The notes: a model not told the origin generated them from the sequence alone. Shown: positions 1 through 9,469, counted from the stretch's first letter. The stretch is DNA of 64,000 bases from Nonlabens tegetincola (GCF_002954355.1 NZ_MQVV01000012.1:1-64000); one strand, 5' to 3'. Numbers and translations: made by a program.

Positions 1-1470
1 AACAGCATTAGAACTATTTATATCCTTCAAGTAGCGTCTACGACCTAACACAGTTTCTACATATCCATTCTCTCTAGCAAAGTCGACTTGTTCTTGCATG
101 TATGCTTTTAACTTAGGATAAGTTGCGTAATAGGTGTCAATAAGTTCTTTAGCTTCACTACGAGATAAATCTGTCTGATTGCTTAAGCCAAATGCACTTA
201 CCCCATAAATAATCCCAAAGTTCACTGTCTTTGCGTTACTACGTTGCTCACGGGTAACATCTTGAATAGGAACATTAAATACCCTTGCTGCTGTACTGGC
301 ATGAATATCTTCATTGTTTTGAAAAGCTGCAATCATGTTTTCCTCTTCACTTAATGCTGCAATAATGCGCAATTCAATTTGGGAGTAATCAGCCGCGACA
401 AGCCTGTAATTTTCATTGCGTGGTACAAAAGCCTTACGCACTTGTCGGCCACGTTCAGTACGTATAGGTATGTTTTGTAAATTAGGATCTGTGGAGCTTA
501 ATCTTCCCGTTGCAGCTACAGTTTGCATGTAGTTAGTGTGTATGCGTTTCGTTTGTTGATTCACCTGATTAGGCAATGCGTCTACATAGGTTGATTTAAG
601 TTTAGTGAGTCCTCGGTATTCTAAAACATTGGCAACAATTTGATGATCTTTAGCTAGATAACTTAGTACATCTTCTGCAGTAGAATATTGTCCTGTTTTA
701 GTTTTCTTCGGCTTATCGACAAGTTTCATTTTGCCAAATAGTATTTCTCCTAATTGTTTAGGAGATCCTATGTTAAATTCTTCACCTGCAATTTCATATA
801 TGTTGGATTCTAACTGGGCTATGTCTTCTGTTAGCTTTCGCGAAAGCGTATCTAAATAATCGCAATCAAGATTTATACCTTCAATCTCCATAGCAGCAAG
901 CACCTTCAAAAGTGGCATTTCTATTTCATGAAATAACTTATCAGTACCAGCGGCAGCTAGTTCTTTGATAAAAAATTCCTTAAGCTGGAACGTGATGTCT
1001 GCATCCTCTACGGCGTATTCTTTTACTTTATCCAAATCCACGTCGCGCATGGATTTTTGATTTTTACCTTTCTTTCCAATTAATTCGGTAATACTTTGTG
1101 GCGTATAGTTCAAGTAGGTCTCTGCTAGGACATCCATATTGTGACGCATGTCAGGATTAATTAAATAGTGCGCTAGCATAGTGTCAAACATAGGGCCCTT
1201 TACTTTAACCTCATATTTGTCTAGTACTTTAATATCGTACTTCAAATTTTGTCCAACTTTTTCAATCTGATCAGATTCAAAAAATGGTTTTAACTGCTGT
1301 AATAGTTCTATGGCTTGTTCTTGATCCTCTGGAAAAGGTAGGTAATAACCCTTACCTTTTTCCCATGAAAATGCAATTCCTACTAGTTGAGCTATTAAAG
1401 GATCAAGTCCTGTGGTTTCAGTATCAAAACAAACGCTGTTTTGATTCATTAAGGTCTGAATAAATAATTT
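1..1470 (-). CDS. polA: DNA polymerase I, 3'-5' exonuclease and polymerase part (3' part of broken polA, partial)
   Basis: This stretch continues DNA polymerase I in a different frame from the N-terminal part at 1449-2564, and it runs open through the left edge of the window. Translated on the minus strand it shows the 3'-5' exonuclease start SVCFDTETTGLDPL, polymerase motif A DYSQIELRI (about 370-395), motif B KTVNFGIIYG (about 195-225) and GRRRYL near the edge. The last roughly 90 residues, including the VHDE motif, lie outside. The GCTTTCGCGAAAGC palindrome at 834-847 encodes LSRK between the exonuclease and polymerase domains. Adding one A to the AAAA run at 1468-1471 (minus strand) would join both parts as GQKLFIQT. 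So this is either a one-base sequencing error or a real disruption. Pol I is normally important for Okazaki fragment maturation and repair. Confidence 0.9.
834..847. repeat. GCTTTCGCGAAAGC palindrome, copy 1 (in polA)
   Basis: This is an exact copy of the 14-base palindrome, read as LSRK in the polA frame. The left flank is A, so the 16-base extension is not complete. Confidence 0.9.
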
Positions 1471-2564
1471 TGTCCCATTCCAGGCTGCACGATCTGGTAC
1501 AAATGATCGGTGGTTGAAAGTGTATTACGACCAGTGGCATCAGCCTCTGCAGCGGTACCTGATCCTGGTGTAGAAAACAAATCAAATTGACCACTTGATG
1601 AACTGGTGCTGTTATCAGACGGTGTTTTTTTATTGTCTTCTTTGTAATTAACACCAGGGACATTATCTGGAGCAAATATTTTGGCTAGTGTTTCTTTGGC
1701 ACGACGAAATTCCAATTCATCAAAAATCTCATGAACTTTCTCAACATCTGGATCATCTAGTGTGTATTTACTTGCGTTAAATTGAACAGGACAATCCAAT
1801 TTAATGGTTGCAAGCTGTTTTGAAAGAAAACCTAATTCTCTATTAGCTTCTACTTTTTCTTTCATTTTACCTTTAAGTTGATCAAGGTTTTCATAAAGTC
1901 CTTCCATGGATCCATAGGCCTTAATAAACTTTTTTGCAGTTTTATCTCCTACTCCAGGTAACCCTGGAATGTTATCACTGGCATCACCCATCATTCCTAA
2001 ATAGTCGATTACTTGTTCAGGTCGATCTACTTCAAACTTTTTTTGAACTTCGGGAATGCCCCATATTTCTATCCCATTGCCCATGCGAGCAGGACGATAC
2101 ATGTAGATATTGTCAGAAACTAACTGTGCATAATCCTTATCAGGTGTTACCATGTAAACGGTAAATCCTTCTTTTTCGGCTTGTTTTGATAAAGTACCTA
2201 TTAAATCATCGGCCTCGATACCAGCTTCCTCGATAATGGGAATATGCATTGCCTTTAATATTTGTTGTATGTAGGGTACGGCTATTTTAATTGCTTCTGG
2301 TGTTTCGTCACGATTAGCTTTATAATCTGCATATAGTTCGGTACGCTCTGCACTTCCTTCCTTGTCAAAGGCAACAGCTAGGTATTCTGGTTTTTCACGT
2401 CTTATAACATCAAAAAGGCTGTTAGTAAATCCCATTATGGCACTGGTATCCATGCCTTGTGAATTGATTCTAGGATTTTTAATAAGAGCATAATATCCTC
2501 TAAAAATTAAAGCATAAGCATCTAGTAAAAACAGTCTTTTATCGTCGGTTCCGTCGTTCGTCAT
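1449..2564 (-). CDS. polA: DNA polymerase I, 5'-3' exonuclease part (5' part of broken polA)
   Basis: The first 290 or so residues form a 5'-3' exonuclease (flap endonuclease) domain. Visible motifs are DAYALIFRGYYA near residue 15, EADDLIG near 118, TPDKDYAQL near 140, and the helix-hairpin-helix region GDASDNIPGLPGVGDKTA near 193-210. A low-complexity linker rich in S, T and G follows. The frame then ends at codon 371, just after HLYQIVQPGMGQ, where family members continue into the 3'-5' exonuclease domain. That domain is intact in the neighbouring frame (1-1470). The lesion maps to a four-base A run, typical of an indel error. I would expect one polypeptide of about 930 residues in an intact gene. 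Confidence 0.9.
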   Translation of the reverse strand: MTNDGTDDKRLFLLDAYALIFRGYYALIKNPRINSQGMDTSAIMGFTNSLFDVIRREKPEYLAVAFDKEGSAERTELYADYKANRDETPEAIKIAVPYIQQILKAMHIPIIEEAGIEADDLIGTLSKQAEKEGFTVYMVTPDKDYAQLVSDNIYMYRPARMGNGIEIWGIPEVQKKFEVDRPEQVIDYLGMMGDASDNIPGLPGVGDKTAKKFIKAYGSMEGLYENLDQLKGKMKEKVEANRELGFLSKQLATIKLDCPVQFNASKYTLDDPDVEKVHEIFDELEFRRAKETLAKIFAPDNVPGVNYKEDNKKTPSDNSTSSSSGQFDLFSTPGSGTAAEADATGRNTLSTTDHLYQIVQPGMGQNYLFRP

Positions 2565-2674
2565 GATGAAAATTTGAGAAGGTTAAAGATAAAACTATAT
2601 GCTAGGGTGAGCAAGAGCGCCGGCTTTAACTTTATCTTAATCCATAACCTGTTGTATTGGGTTAATTTAGCGCC

Positions 2675-3919
2675 ATGAGATTTATATATATCATAGGTTT
2701 TTTCATTATTGTTGAAATTTATGCTTTTCAACTTATTCGAGTACTAGCTAAGGGTCATTGGTGGAAATGGGTATATCTAGCGGTATCAATACTTATTTTC
2801 CTAAACGTTGTTTTACAATTCTATTTATCTCCAGATCGCACTCAAGTAGTTCCAGTAAGAGATTTTGCAGTAACCTTATTTTTGGCTTTTCTAGCAGCCA
2901 AAACGGTCTTCTTACTCATCATGTTCTTCGAGGATATTGTGAGGATTGTAGAAGGTGTTATCTCGCTTTCGCGAAAGCATAATTCTACCGATCTAGAAGG
3001 AATGTCTGACGCTAGCTCATCTTTCCTGCCTAGCCGTCGTTCATTTATAGCCAAAACGGGACTAGCACTGGCTGCATTGCCTTTTGGAGCTATTTTATAT
3101 GGAGCCTGGAAAGGGAAATACAATTATCAAGTACGTGAATATGAATTAAGTTTTGATGATTTACCCGAAGAATTTAATGGTTATAAAATTTCTCAAATAA
3201 GTGATATTCACGTAGGTAGTTTTGATGATAAGGATGAGGTAGCCTATGCCATTGACCTTGTAAATAAACAACAAAGTGATGTCATATTGTTCACAGGTGA
3301 TCTGGTTAATAATGTGGCACGAGAACTTTATGGCTGGGAAGAAATCTTGGGAAGATTAAAGGCAAAGGATGGTGTGTTTTCTGTATTAGGGAATCATGAT
3401 TATGGTGATTATGTGAATTGGGATAGTCAAAGTGAAAAGCGTAAAAATCTTGAAGAGTTATTCCAGATTCAAAAGAATATGGGATGGCGATTAATGATGG
3501 ATGAAGCACATGAAATTAAGAGAGGTACGGATAGTTTACATATTGTAGGAGTTCAAAATTATGGTGGTGGACGTTTTCCTAAATATGGTAATCTAGACAA
3601 AGCTAGCGCCTCGTTGTCGGATTCTAGTTTTAAAGTTTTAATGAGTCATGATCCTAGTCACTGGGAATTACAAGTTAAAGATCATCCTAAAAAGTTTCAT
3701 CTCACTCTAAGTGGTCATACTCATGGAATGCAATTTGGTGTTGAGATACCTGGTTTTTTTAAATGGAGTCCAGTGAGTTTTGTTTACAAACGATGGGCTG
3801 GTATCTATAAGGAATTAGATCAATTTTTAAATGTTAATCGTGGATTTGGTTTCATAGGTTATTCTGGACGTGCAGGAATTTGGCCAGAGATAACAGTGAT
3901 AACCTTAAAACGTGCTTAA
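2675..3919 (+). CDS. membrane-anchored calcineurin-like metallophosphoesterase
   Basis: The C-terminal two thirds carry the calcineurin-like metal-binding motifs: SDIHVG (176-181), GDLVNN (208-213), GNHDYG (239-244), a later SHDPSHW, and SGHTHGMQFG near 350. The N-terminus has three hydrophobic segments (about 4-25, 33-52, 62-90). A fourth hydrophobic stretch at about 126-144 follows the arginine pair in RRSFIAKTG. That pair resembles a Tat motif, but its internal position fits a membrane anchor just as well. The layout resembles the YkuE/YaeI group of phosphoesterases, and the substrate is unknown. The start lies 110 bp from divergent polA. A copy of the iterated palindrome encodes LSRK at residues 98-101, in the linker before the catalytic domain. 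Confidence 0.88.
   Translation: MRFIYIIGFFIIVEIYAFQLIRVLAKGHWWKWVYLAVSILIFLNVVLQFYLSPDRTQVVPVRDFAVTLFLAFLAAKTVFLLIMFFEDIVRIVEGVISLSRKHNSTDLEGMSDASSSFLPSRRSFIAKTGLALAALPFGAILYGAWKGKYNYQVREYELSFDDLPEEFNGYKISQISDIHVGSFDDKDEVAYAIDLVNKQQSDVILFTGDLVNNVARELYGWEEILGRLKAKDGVFSVLGNHDYGDYVNWDSQSEKRKNLEELFQIQKNMGWRLMMDEAHEIKRGTDSLHIVGVQNYGGGRFPKYGNLDKASASLSDSSFKVLMSHDPSHWELQVKDHPKKFHLTLSGHTHGMQFGVEIPGFFKWSPVSFVYKRWAGIYKELDQFLNVNRGFGFIGYSGRAGIWPEITVITLKRA
2965..2978. repeat. GCTTTCGCGAAAGC palindrome, copy 2 (in metallophosphoesterase)
   Basis: This is an exact 14-base copy, translated as LSRK in a linker of the metallophosphoesterase. Confidence 0.9.
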
Positions 3920-3963
3920 TAGGGTAAAGTTTCTTATTTTTGATAAGATAAGGTGTACTTGAT

Positions 3964-4260
3964 ATGTCAAAATTTGGCGAGCTTATAAATACTGAAAAAC
4001 CTGTTCTACTTAGTTTTTTTACCGAGTGGAATGAGGAATCACAAAGTATGCAGGATATTTTAAAAAATGTTGCTGCTACCCTTGGAGATCAGGCAAAAGT
4101 GATAAAAATCAATGTCGATAAGAATGTCGAGTTGTCCAATGCCCTACGTATTAAAACCTTGCCTACTTTTATTCTTTATAAGTCTGGTGAGATGATGTGG
4201 CGTCAAAGTGGAATACAAGATGGAAATGCTCTTGTTACCCTATTACAACAATACTCTTAA
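3964..4260 (+). CDS. thioredoxin-fold protein lacking the CXXC cysteines
   Basis: This 98-residue protein has the length and pattern of thioredoxin. It contains a beta strand VLLSFFTEW, a helix, the strand VIKINVD, and the cis-proline segment KTLPTFILYKSG. The redox site that should read WCGPC is WNEES (residues 22-26), so both catalytic cysteines are absent and no other cysteine is present. It cannot be a dithiol oxidoreductase and may act as a chaperone or binding protein. It starts 44 bp after the metallophosphoesterase on the same strand and ends 1 bp from the convergent deacetylase. The fold assignment is by pattern recognition. Confidence 0.82.
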   Translation: MSKFGELINTEKPVLLSFFTEWNEESQSMQDILKNVAATLGDQAKVIKINVDKNVELSNALRIKTLPTFILYKSGEMMWRQSGIQDGNALVTLLQQYS

Positions 4261-4261
4261 A

Positions 4262-4879
4262 TTAAAGAGTCGCTGTTTCCCAGCCGTTGTCCTTCACGTA
4301 TTGTAAATATTCGGGAAGCACTTGTTTCAACATTTCTAGAAATTTGTCACTGTCATGAAATACAATAATACTTCCGTTTTTAGTATGCTTTTTTAACTGT
4401 TTTAATACAACCGTCGGGTTTTGATTAACATCAAAATCTCCTGAAAGTACGTCCCACATTGTAATTTGATACCCTAGTTTTTTTAATGAGTTATAAGTAG
4501 ATAACCCCAATTTACCATACGGTGGTCTAAACAACTTTGATTTAATAGAAGACTCTGCAAGCTTTACATTTTTAATGTATTGTTTGTCATTGGTTTTCCA
4601 ACTATTTAAATGGTGTTGAGTATGATTACCTGTTTGATGACCACCATTTAATATACTGTCATAAAGATCAGGATGTTTAATTACATTATCTCCTACACAA
4701 AAAAAAGTAGCTTTCATTCCATAGGAATCTAAAAGCTCTAGAACATATGCTGTTGCATCTGGTTGTGGTCCATCATCGAAGGTTAAATAAACTTTTTTTT
4801 CTGAACGGCTTTTGTGCCAGGTACAACCTGGGAAAAGGGAAGTGACCCAATCAGGATTATGAAAGGGATACCATCTCAT
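4262..4879 (-). CDS. polysaccharide deacetylase (NodB homology domain)
   Basis: The protein is essentially one carbohydrate esterase family 4 domain. Motif 1 is TFDDGP (33-38), the zinc-binding HxxxH is in NHTQHH (85-90), motif 3 is RPPYGK (118-123), and MWDVLSGDFD and IIVFHD follow as motifs 4 and 5. No clear signal peptide is seen. The family removes N-acetyl groups from chitin oligomers, peptidoglycan or exopolysaccharide; the substrate here cannot be told. It begins 2 bp after the end of the DUF2723 gene on the same strand, so the two are probably cotranscribed and may act on one glycan. Confidence 0.88.
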   Translation of the reverse strand: MRWYPFHNPDWVTSLFPGCTWHKSRSEKKVYLTFDDGPQPDATAYVLELLDSYGMKATFFCVGDNVIKHPDLYDSILNGGHQTGNHTQHHLNSWKTNDKQYIKNVKLAESSIKSKLFRPPYGKLGLSTYNSLKKLGYQITMWDVLSGDFDVNQNPTVVLKQLKKHTKNGSIIVFHDSDKFLEMLKQVLPEYLQYVKDNGWETATL

Positions 4880-4881
4880 TT

Positions 4882-7800
4882 TTAATCCAGGCTATCTGAC
4901 TTTGGAGTTTGTAAAGATTCAAGATCAGTATTTTCCTCGTTTATTCTTAGTAATTCTAGCATTGCACTATCGATTAACGCAGGATCTAAATCGTCGCTAT
5001 TTGACGATATAGTATTTACAATACTTAATTTTTCTCTAGGATCATACTGTTTAGGGAATCGCATCATATATTCATTAAAAATATCAATTTGCTCAGTAGC
5101 AAATTTCATATCTTTTGCTAGAATAGCAGACTGTACAAGGTTTCTATACCTCTCAACAGCAGTAATAATTGCAATGCTTACATCTTCACCTTGATCGTCA
5201 ATATTAAAGTTTTCATAGAACTCTAATTCATCTTGATATTTGGCAATTACTCTCAATAGTAAATCTCGTGCTTTTTCTCTTTTACCGATATTATAATAAC
5301 CAGTCACAAAAGGTTCTATCATAGAATAATGGCCAAATAATTCTAAAGGCATTTTTTCCATTCCCAGGTCTAGGATTTCCTCAGCTTTATCTAGTTTGCC
5401 TTCTTCGGTAAGTGCGGTAGCTACTCGGGTAATGTTACTTCTAAACCCTACACTATTGCGTCTAGTTTCTACATCGTGTAAAACATCTGGATTACCGCTG
5501 TTACCCCATTTCCAACTTTTTAATACCTCATATCCATGATCAGCATCAACGCGACCCATTGAAAATGGATCTCTAGGGTCGTATTCTGATTTTATAGGTA
5601 TTAGACGATAAGCGCAGCCATCTAATTGAAGATAATCTTTCATCCAAATATAGTCTTCGTCACCAAAGGCACCACCAGAAAAATAAATAGGTCGTTCCCA
5701 GTTATTAGCTGCAAGAATATCCAGCATGAACATTCTGTTTTTATATACATAATCACTGTCTAGTTCAATGATTATTTCGTCAACTATTTTATCAGCATCT
5801 TTTTCAGGTACCACACCATTAGCTAGTACAGCCTGCTTATTGACAGGAACTCGTATGAATTTACTAGGATAAGTATGCTCTTCATAAGGCCCGAATCGAT
5901 CTTCCATGGTATAACGCTTGTTGCTGCGTACCCATGCCATCCAGTCTGTAATGTCCAGCGTATCTTTAAGGAATGCCTTAGGAGCACCCATTTCAACAGC
6001 TTTTTCTTTATCTAATGGTAATAAAACATCTCTAGTGCCATAGGTGTAATCGCTGTGTGATAAAGTGCTAGGAACTGGAGCGCTGTCCCATGCTTGCTTT
6101 TTCATATCATCCATATACCAGGCTGTGCTTAATAGGGAAGTACATACAACCCTAACATCAGTGCGATAATTCTCAACCTCTTGTAAATACCATAAAGGGA
6201 ACGTGTCATTGTCACCTATTGTAAATATCATGGCATTAGGTAGGCAGCTATCTAAGTATTTACGCGCATTTTCTAAGGCAGAGTATTTTCCTGATCTATC
6301 ATGGTCGTCCCAGTTTTGAACACCCATGAGTAAAGGTGCTGCTGCAAAACAAGCTACGAGTGAAACTAATTGTGCTGGCTTTGATTTTATAAGGTCTCTT
6401 AATCCTTCATAGATAGAATAAACTCCCATTCCTATCCACATAGAAAATACTAAAAAGGAACCTACATAGGCATAATCGCGTTCTCTTACTTGAAAAATGG
6501 CTTGATTAAGGTAAATAATTATAGCTATCCCGGTGAAAACAAAAAGTACTAGGGTAACATAAAAAGACTTTTTATCTTTTGTAAAATGAAATATAGCACC
6601 TAATAAACCTAGGATTAATGGTAAAAAGAAATAAGTGTTGCGTGCAGGATTATTTAACATGTCCTCACTTAACTCATCTTGATTACCTAGTCTGAATTCA
6701 TCAATAAATTTAATTCCGCTTATCCAGTTACCATTAAATGGATCCCATTCTCCTTGAACATCATTCTGTCTTCCGGTAAAATTCCACATGAAGTATCTTA
6801 AGTACATGTATGAAATTTGATAATTCAACATGTAATCTACGTTTTGAAAGAACTCTGGTTTTGAAACAGTAATATAATCTCTTAAACCTACAATGGCATT
6901 GATATACTCGTTAGTTTCAATTTTTCCTGATTTGTAATCTAGTTCTAACTGGCCTAAAACCTCTAGTAGTTGTGGATTGTTTTCATACCCTTTTTTGATT
7001 TCATAAGGCAGCTCACCCATGTATTCAACATAATTAGTAGCCCTACTACCATCGGTCATTCTAGGAAAAAATCCTTTGTGATCGCTATGGGTGTTTTGAG
7101 CAGCATCCTCATAATTATTTACGATCACGTACTTTCCTAATTCATCATTGCGCTCATATTTAGGTTTCTCATCCACGTAAGGCTCATCAGGATCTAGACC
7201 TACATACCTGTCGGTAAATGAAGGTCCGTAGAAAATAGTTTGTTTAGGATACTGTTCACGATTATAGTAAGCCAGTAAAGATCGTGCGTCCTCGGGACGG
7301 TTTTCGTTTATAGGAACTCCAGCATTTGATCTTATGGGTAACATTACCCATGAGGAAAAACCTATAAGGATAAATGCGATACTTAGTGTTATGGTATTTA
7401 GTAGTGGTAGATTACGCTTTCGCGAAAGCGTAATTAAATAAATGAATAAGGCTACAATTAAAACAAAAACTATAATAGTACCATAATTGAATGGCAACCC
7501 GATGTCATTGACAAAGAAAATTTCCAGTTGGCCAAAAATAGCCAAGGTATTAGGTCCTAAGAATAGGAAAACAAATAGAAGGACTGCGACAACAGCGACA
7601 TTTGCGAGTATGAAATTAAGAGGAGTGATTTTTTTATAATGCTTGAAGTACCATAAAAGTCCAATAGCTGGTATGGTAAGTAACCCTAGAAAGTGCACTC
7701 CAAAGGAAAGACCTATAATAAATGAGATTAAAATAAGCCAGCGATTACCTCTAGGTTTAAGCATGTCGCGTTCCCATAAAAGGCCTAGATAAAACATTAA

Positions 7801-8253
7801 ACTCATGAGCATGGTTGTCATGGCGTATACTTCTGCCTCTACAGCATTAAACCAAAAGCTGTCAGTTACAGCAAAGGCTAATGAGCCTATCATGGCGCTA
7901 CCTAGAACCATAGTATCGCTTGCCTTATCTTTAAGTATGTGGTTTTTAAGTAATAAAGTGAGTGACCAAAACATAAAAAGCACAGCAAAGGCACTTGAGA
8001 ACACCGACATCAAATTCACCATGTAGGCGATTTGAGTAGCATCGGTAGTGAAAATTGAGAAGAATGCGCCTAGCATTTGATACAACGGTGCTCCAGGTGG
8101 ATGTCCTACCTCGAGCATTGCTGATGTTGCGATGTACTCACCAGCGTCCCAAAAACTAATTGTAGGTTCTACTGTAAGCCAGAATATGGTTAAAGCGATG
8201 GCAAAGGTGATCCATCCAATGATTTTATTTAGTTGATCGTAATTCCAATTCAT
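4882..8253 (-). CDS. DUF2723 family membrane protein (PMT/TMEM260-like glycosyltransferase)
   Basis: This is a 1123-residue protein with about a dozen hydrophobic segments in its first 620 residues, then a soluble C-terminal half ending in helical, TPR-like sequence. The first loop holds SFWDAGEYIA with acidic residues where GT-C enzymes bind metal and lipid-linked sugar, followed by GHPPGAPLYQ. That arrangement is typical of DUF2723. A human relative, TMEM260, is a protein O-mannosyltransferase, so glycosyl transfer at the inner membrane is a reasonable inference, but donor and acceptor are unknown. A deacetylase gene follows after 2 bp. A palindrome copy encodes LSRK between two membrane segments. 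Confidence 0.85.
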   Translation of the reverse strand: MNWNYDQLNKIIGWITFAIALTIFWLTVEPTISFWDAGEYIATSAMLEVGHPPGAPLYQMLGAFFSIFTTDATQIAYMVNLMSVFSSAFAVLFMFWSLTLLLKNHILKDKASDTMVLGSAMIGSLAFAVTDSFWFNAVEAEVYAMTTMLMSLMFYLGLLWERDMLKPRGNRWLILISFIIGLSFGVHFLGLLTIPAIGLLWYFKHYKKITPLNFILANVAVVAVLLFVFLFLGPNTLAIFGQLEIFFVNDIGLPFNYGTIIVFVLIVALFIYLITLSRKRNLPLLNTITLSIAFILIGFSSWVMLPIRSNAGVPINENRPEDARSLLAYYNREQYPKQTIFYGPSFTDRYVGLDPDEPYVDEKPKYERNDELGKYVIVNNYEDAAQNTHSDHKGFFPRMTDGSRATNYVEYMGELPYEIKKGYENNPQLLEVLGQLELDYKSGKIETNEYINAIVGLRDYITVSKPEFFQNVDYMLNYQISYMYLRYFMWNFTGRQNDVQGEWDPFNGNWISGIKFIDEFRLGNQDELSEDMLNNPARNTYFFLPLILGLLGAIFHFTKDKKSFYVTLVLFVFTGIAIIIYLNQAIFQVRERDYAYVGSFLVFSMWIGMGVYSIYEGLRDLIKSKPAQLVSLVACFAAAPLLMGVQNWDDHDRSGKYSALENARKYLDSCLPNAMIFTIGDNDTFPLWYLQEVENYRTDVRVVCTSLLSTAWYMDDMKKQAWDSAPVPSTLSHSDYTYGTRDVLLPLDKEKAVEMGAPKAFLKDTLDITDWMAWVRSNKRYTMEDRFGPYEEHTYPSKFIRVPVNKQAVLANGVVPEKDADKIVDEIIIELDSDYVYKNRMFMLDILAANNWERPIYFSGGAFGDEDYIWMKDYLQLDGCAYRLIPIKSEYDPRDPFSMGRVDADHGYEVLKSWKWGNSGNPDVLHDVETRRNSVGFRSNITRVATALTEEGKLDKAEEILDLGMEKMPLELFGHYSMIEPFVTGYYNIGKREKARDLLLRVIAKYQDELEFYENFNIDDQGEDVSIAIITAVERYRNLVQSAILAKDMKFATEQIDIFNEYMMRFPKQYDPREKLSIVNTISSNSDDLDPALIDSAMLELLRINEENTDLESLQTPKSDSLD
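7426..7439. repeat. GCTTTCGCGAAAGC palindrome, copy 3 (in DUF2723 gene)
   Basis: This copy sits in a perfect palindrome of 24 bases (7421-7444), the longest symmetrical version in the window. It reads LSRK in the gene. Confidence 0.9.
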
Positions 8254-8395
8254 AATTGTGGTAAAATCTATGGGCGAAAATAAGCATTCTTATTCATGCT
8301 TTTGTAAAGCATAACGGCAAAACCTAGTAGTTCTTGTACGGCAAAAGGCTAGATTATGGACGGGAACAATTTTTTTAATTTTTTTTCGATTTTTT

Positions 8396-8425
8396 TTGCA
8401 CAGTTATAGGTTTGTATTAAATTTG
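8396..8425 (+). promoter_or_regulatory. Bacteroidota-type promoter of tRNA-Gln
   Basis: TTG at 8396-8398 and TAAATTTG at 8418-8425 are separated by 19 bases. This matches the TTG / TAnnTTTG promoter known for this phylum, and the tRNA starts 13 bases later. Confidence 0.75.
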
Positions 8426-8437
8426 CATCCGCTTAGA

Positions 8438-8508
8438 TGGCCTATGGTGTAATGGTAACACTGCGGTTTTTGGTACCGTCATTCTAGGTTCGAGTCCTAG
8501 TAGGCCAA
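8438..8508 (+). tRNA. tRNA-Gln (anticodon TTG)
   Basis: A full cloverleaf can be drawn. The acceptor stem is TGGCCTA (8438-8444) with TAGGCCA (8501-8507), there is a short D arm GTG/CAC, and the anticodon stem is GCGGT/ACCGT with loop TTTTGGT giving anticodon TTG. The T stem CTAGG/CCTAG encloses TTCGAGT. It decodes CAA/CAG glutamine codons. No 3' CCA is encoded. A strong promoter precedes it and an intrinsic terminator follows at 8521, so it is a single-gene transcript. Confidence 0.95.
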
Positions 8509-8520
8509 CAAGTAACGAGA

Positions 8521-8551
8521 AATCCCGAAGTTTTTGCTTCGGGATTTTTTT
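8521..8551 (+). terminator. intrinsic terminator after tRNA-Gln
   Basis: A ten-base stem AATCCCGAAG / CTTCGGGATT with a short T-rich loop is followed by a T run. Confidence 0.88.
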
Positions 8552-8582
8552 ATTGTTATTGTTTTTAAATTTAGTTTTTAGA

Positions 8583-9404
8583 CTACTTAATTCTAAAAGT
8601 GATAACTGGAAGACTGCTGTGGTTAACTACATCTTCACTTACACTACCATTAAAGAAGTGAGATAAACCACGACGTCCATGTGTTGCCATTCCTATAACA
8701 TCGGCCTTGATATCCTTGGAGAAATTAAAAACACCTTCTTCTACCGATTGATCATTGTATATAGTATAATCTTTGGGTTCTACATTTACATTTTTTAAAT
8801 ATTCCTGCATTTTGGCGCTGGCGTCTCTAGTGGATAAAAAGTTTCCTGGTGTATTTACGTATAGTAAGTGTAAGTGGCAATTTGTTTGTCTGGCAAAATT
8901 ATCAGCCTCTTTAAGAGCGCTTGTTGAATTAGGATCTAGATCCGTTGCAAAAACGAATTCGTTTACATCCAATCTTTCTTTACGGTCTTTTACGATAAGT
9001 ACCGGAATTTCAGAATTGCGCACTACTTTTTCTGCATTAGAACCTATAAATAGATTTTTAACACCATCGGCACCATGTGAACCCATTACAATAATATCGG
9101 CATTATGTCTTTTTACGGTGTCCATAATTCCGCTAAATGCTGCGCCAGTAGCAACGTCACCATGAACGGTTACTCCGTCTAAGAAATCTGCTTTCATCAA
9201 GTTGTCAAATTTTTCTTTGGCTAATTTCATAAAGAATACAGCTTCGGGTAAATTAGAGCTGCCATTATTTGCTAGGTGTAAAGGAAGATCTAGTTGATGA
9301 AGAAGGTATACTTCGCCATCGTTTTCACGTGCCATGTCGGCCGCTATTCTCAATGCGTTTTCTGCTTGAATGGAGAAATCAGTAGGGACGATTATTTTTT
9401 TCAT
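8583..9404 (-). CDS. universal stress protein with two UspA domains
   Basis: The 273 residues form two tandem UspA domains. Domain 1 begins KKIIVPTDFS and has the nucleotide-binding pattern GSHGADG followed by GSNAEKVVRNSEIPVLIV. Domain 2 has ATHGRRG and GSVSEDVVNHSSLPVITF, again the G-x2-G-x9-G-S type motif of ATP-binding Usp proteins. Such proteins are cytosolic and rise under starvation or stress, though a specific target is not evident. It is transcribed away from the rimP operon, and no operon partner is seen. Confidence 0.92.
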   Translation of the reverse strand: MKKIIVPTDFSIQAENALRIAADMARENDGEVYLLHQLDLPLHLANNGSSNLPEAVFFMKLAKEKFDNLMKADFLDGVTVHGDVATGAAFSGIMDTVKRHNADIIVMGSHGADGVKNLFIGSNAEKVVRNSEIPVLIVKDRKERLDVNEFVFATDLDPNSTSALKEADNFARQTNCHLHLLYVNTPGNFLSTRDASAKMQEYLKNVNVEPKDYTIYNDQSVEEGVFNFSKDIKADVIGMATHGRRGLSHFFNGSVSEDVVNHSSLPVITFRIK

Positions 9405-9469
9405 CTTGGTGGATTTTAGTGAGTATTAAAGATAGTGAATTTATCGATAATCATAAATAGCTGTGTTAC

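Noticed and set aside
1449-1490. Programmed ribosomal frameshifting in polA
   Set aside because: No slippery heptamer or stable downstream structure is evident at the A run, so an indel or sequencing error is simpler.
1424-1675. 83-codon frame overlapping the polA break
   Set aside because: It is a third frame with no recognisable protein features. The true continuation of Pol I is in the frame open to the left edge.
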